From the NCBI GenBank assembly GCA_003232015.1, contig QIKU01000250.1:1-5694 (forward strand): 5,694 bases of DNA, given 5' to 3'. This DNA comes from Gammaproteobacteria bacterium (GTDB lineage Bacteria; Pseudomonadota; Gammaproteobacteria; UBA6429). Shown here piece by piece: positions 5,503-5,694 of the stretch (the stretch's first letter is position 1; each line of letters begins with the position of its first letter). The notes beneath the pieces were generated by a model. That model had not been told where the DNA came from, made no database searches, and was given only the letters and a program-made list of their open reading frames with translations. A program made the position numbers and the translations under genes.

Positions 5503-5694
5503 GGGTAATAAGGTCAAGTTTTTTGTATAGTATTTATACTATACCCATAGCGTTTTAAATTTAGGTGTTATCACGCACATCTACACCTCACCTTTTCTTT
5601 TTTTTCAATCGAAAAATACTCACTTTAGCCCGCTAGAGCTGCGTTTTTCCTCGGTAAGTCGCTCCTGCATTACCCTATCTCCTGCATCCATGCA
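5503..5694. other. Non-coding right edge with palindrome and short repeats
   Basis: Nothing clearly coding is visible. GTATAGTA-TTTA-TACTATAC at 5525-5544 is a perfect palindrome with a four-base loop. It overlaps the right copy of the 17-bp direct repeat. The 9-mer CTCCTGCAT occurs at 5662-5670 and 5679-5687, and TGCAT-CC-ATGCA forms an inverted repeat at the very edge. On the minus strand 24 codons are open from the edge to the TGA at 5622-5620 (MDAGDRVMQERLTEEKRSSS and three more residues). This could be a protein C-terminus entering from outside or a chance frame in a repeated intergenic sequence. Confidence 0.5.
5538..5554 (+). repeat. 17-bp direct repeat, right copy
   Basis: ACTATACCCATAGCGTT differs from 1550-1566 at one base and lies in the same orientation. 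Its first seven bases also form part of the right arm of the palindrome at 5525-5544. The left copy lacks this palindrome. Confidence 0.5.

Noticed and set aside
5415..5562. A CRISPR array around the I-F-like repeat
   Set aside because: Positions 60 bp to either side (5415-5442 and 5535-5562) show no repeat, so only a solitary unit can be claimed.

Overview
The window looks like chromosomal DNA of an AT-rich, free-living gammaproteobacterium. The evidence is a Crp/Fnr-type sensor gene, a MalT-like STAND regulator, an IS66 remnant and a type I-F-like CRISPR repeat. No gene fixes the genus, so this placement is inference. The region is gene-poor and shows decay: long non-coding stretches, a broken transposase, an orphan CRISPR repeat and a secreted-protein gene whose signal peptide is out of frame.

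Layout. Positions 1-121 (minus strand) hold the first 40 codons of a cyclic-nucleotide-binding (Crp/Fnr-like) protein that runs off the left edge. Positions 122-867 hold no convincing gene, only AT-rich DNA, an 11-bp inverted repeat pair and two doubtful overlapping small ORFs. Positions 868-1444 (plus strand) encode a small exported protein of unknown function. Its ribosome binding site, ATG and signal-peptide start are in one frame (868), while the hydrophobic core and mature protein are in another (readable from TTG at 917). The mature part contains an in-frame hexanucleotide repeat that makes a Val-His run. A perfect 16-bp hairpin (1488-1522) follows.

Positions 1523-1949 are non-coding and probably include the promoter region of the main gene. 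Positions 1950-5102 (plus strand) encode a 1050-residue regulator: an N-terminal STAND/MalT-type NTPase, a long helical TPR-like middle, and a C-terminal OmpR-like winged helix plus bacterial transcriptional activator domain (BTAD).

From about 5141 to 5443 lies the decayed 3' end of an IS66 transposase gene (minus strand), with one nonsense codon and one frameshift. Thirty-one bases past its last recognisable codon (5475-5502) sits a single type I-F-like CRISPR repeat with no partner at the 60-bp period. The right edge (5503-5694) has a palindrome, a copy of a 17-bp sequence also found at 1550-1566, and short direct repeats.

No operon is visible. The large regulator appears to be a stand-alone transcription unit. 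Nothing in the sequence shows that it controls the neighbouring exported-protein gene, although it is the only complete regulator here. The observations most worth following are the orphan I-F repeat beside the IS66 remnant, the reversed domain order of the STAND-BTAD regulator, and the split signal peptide plus Val-His expansion in the exported protein.
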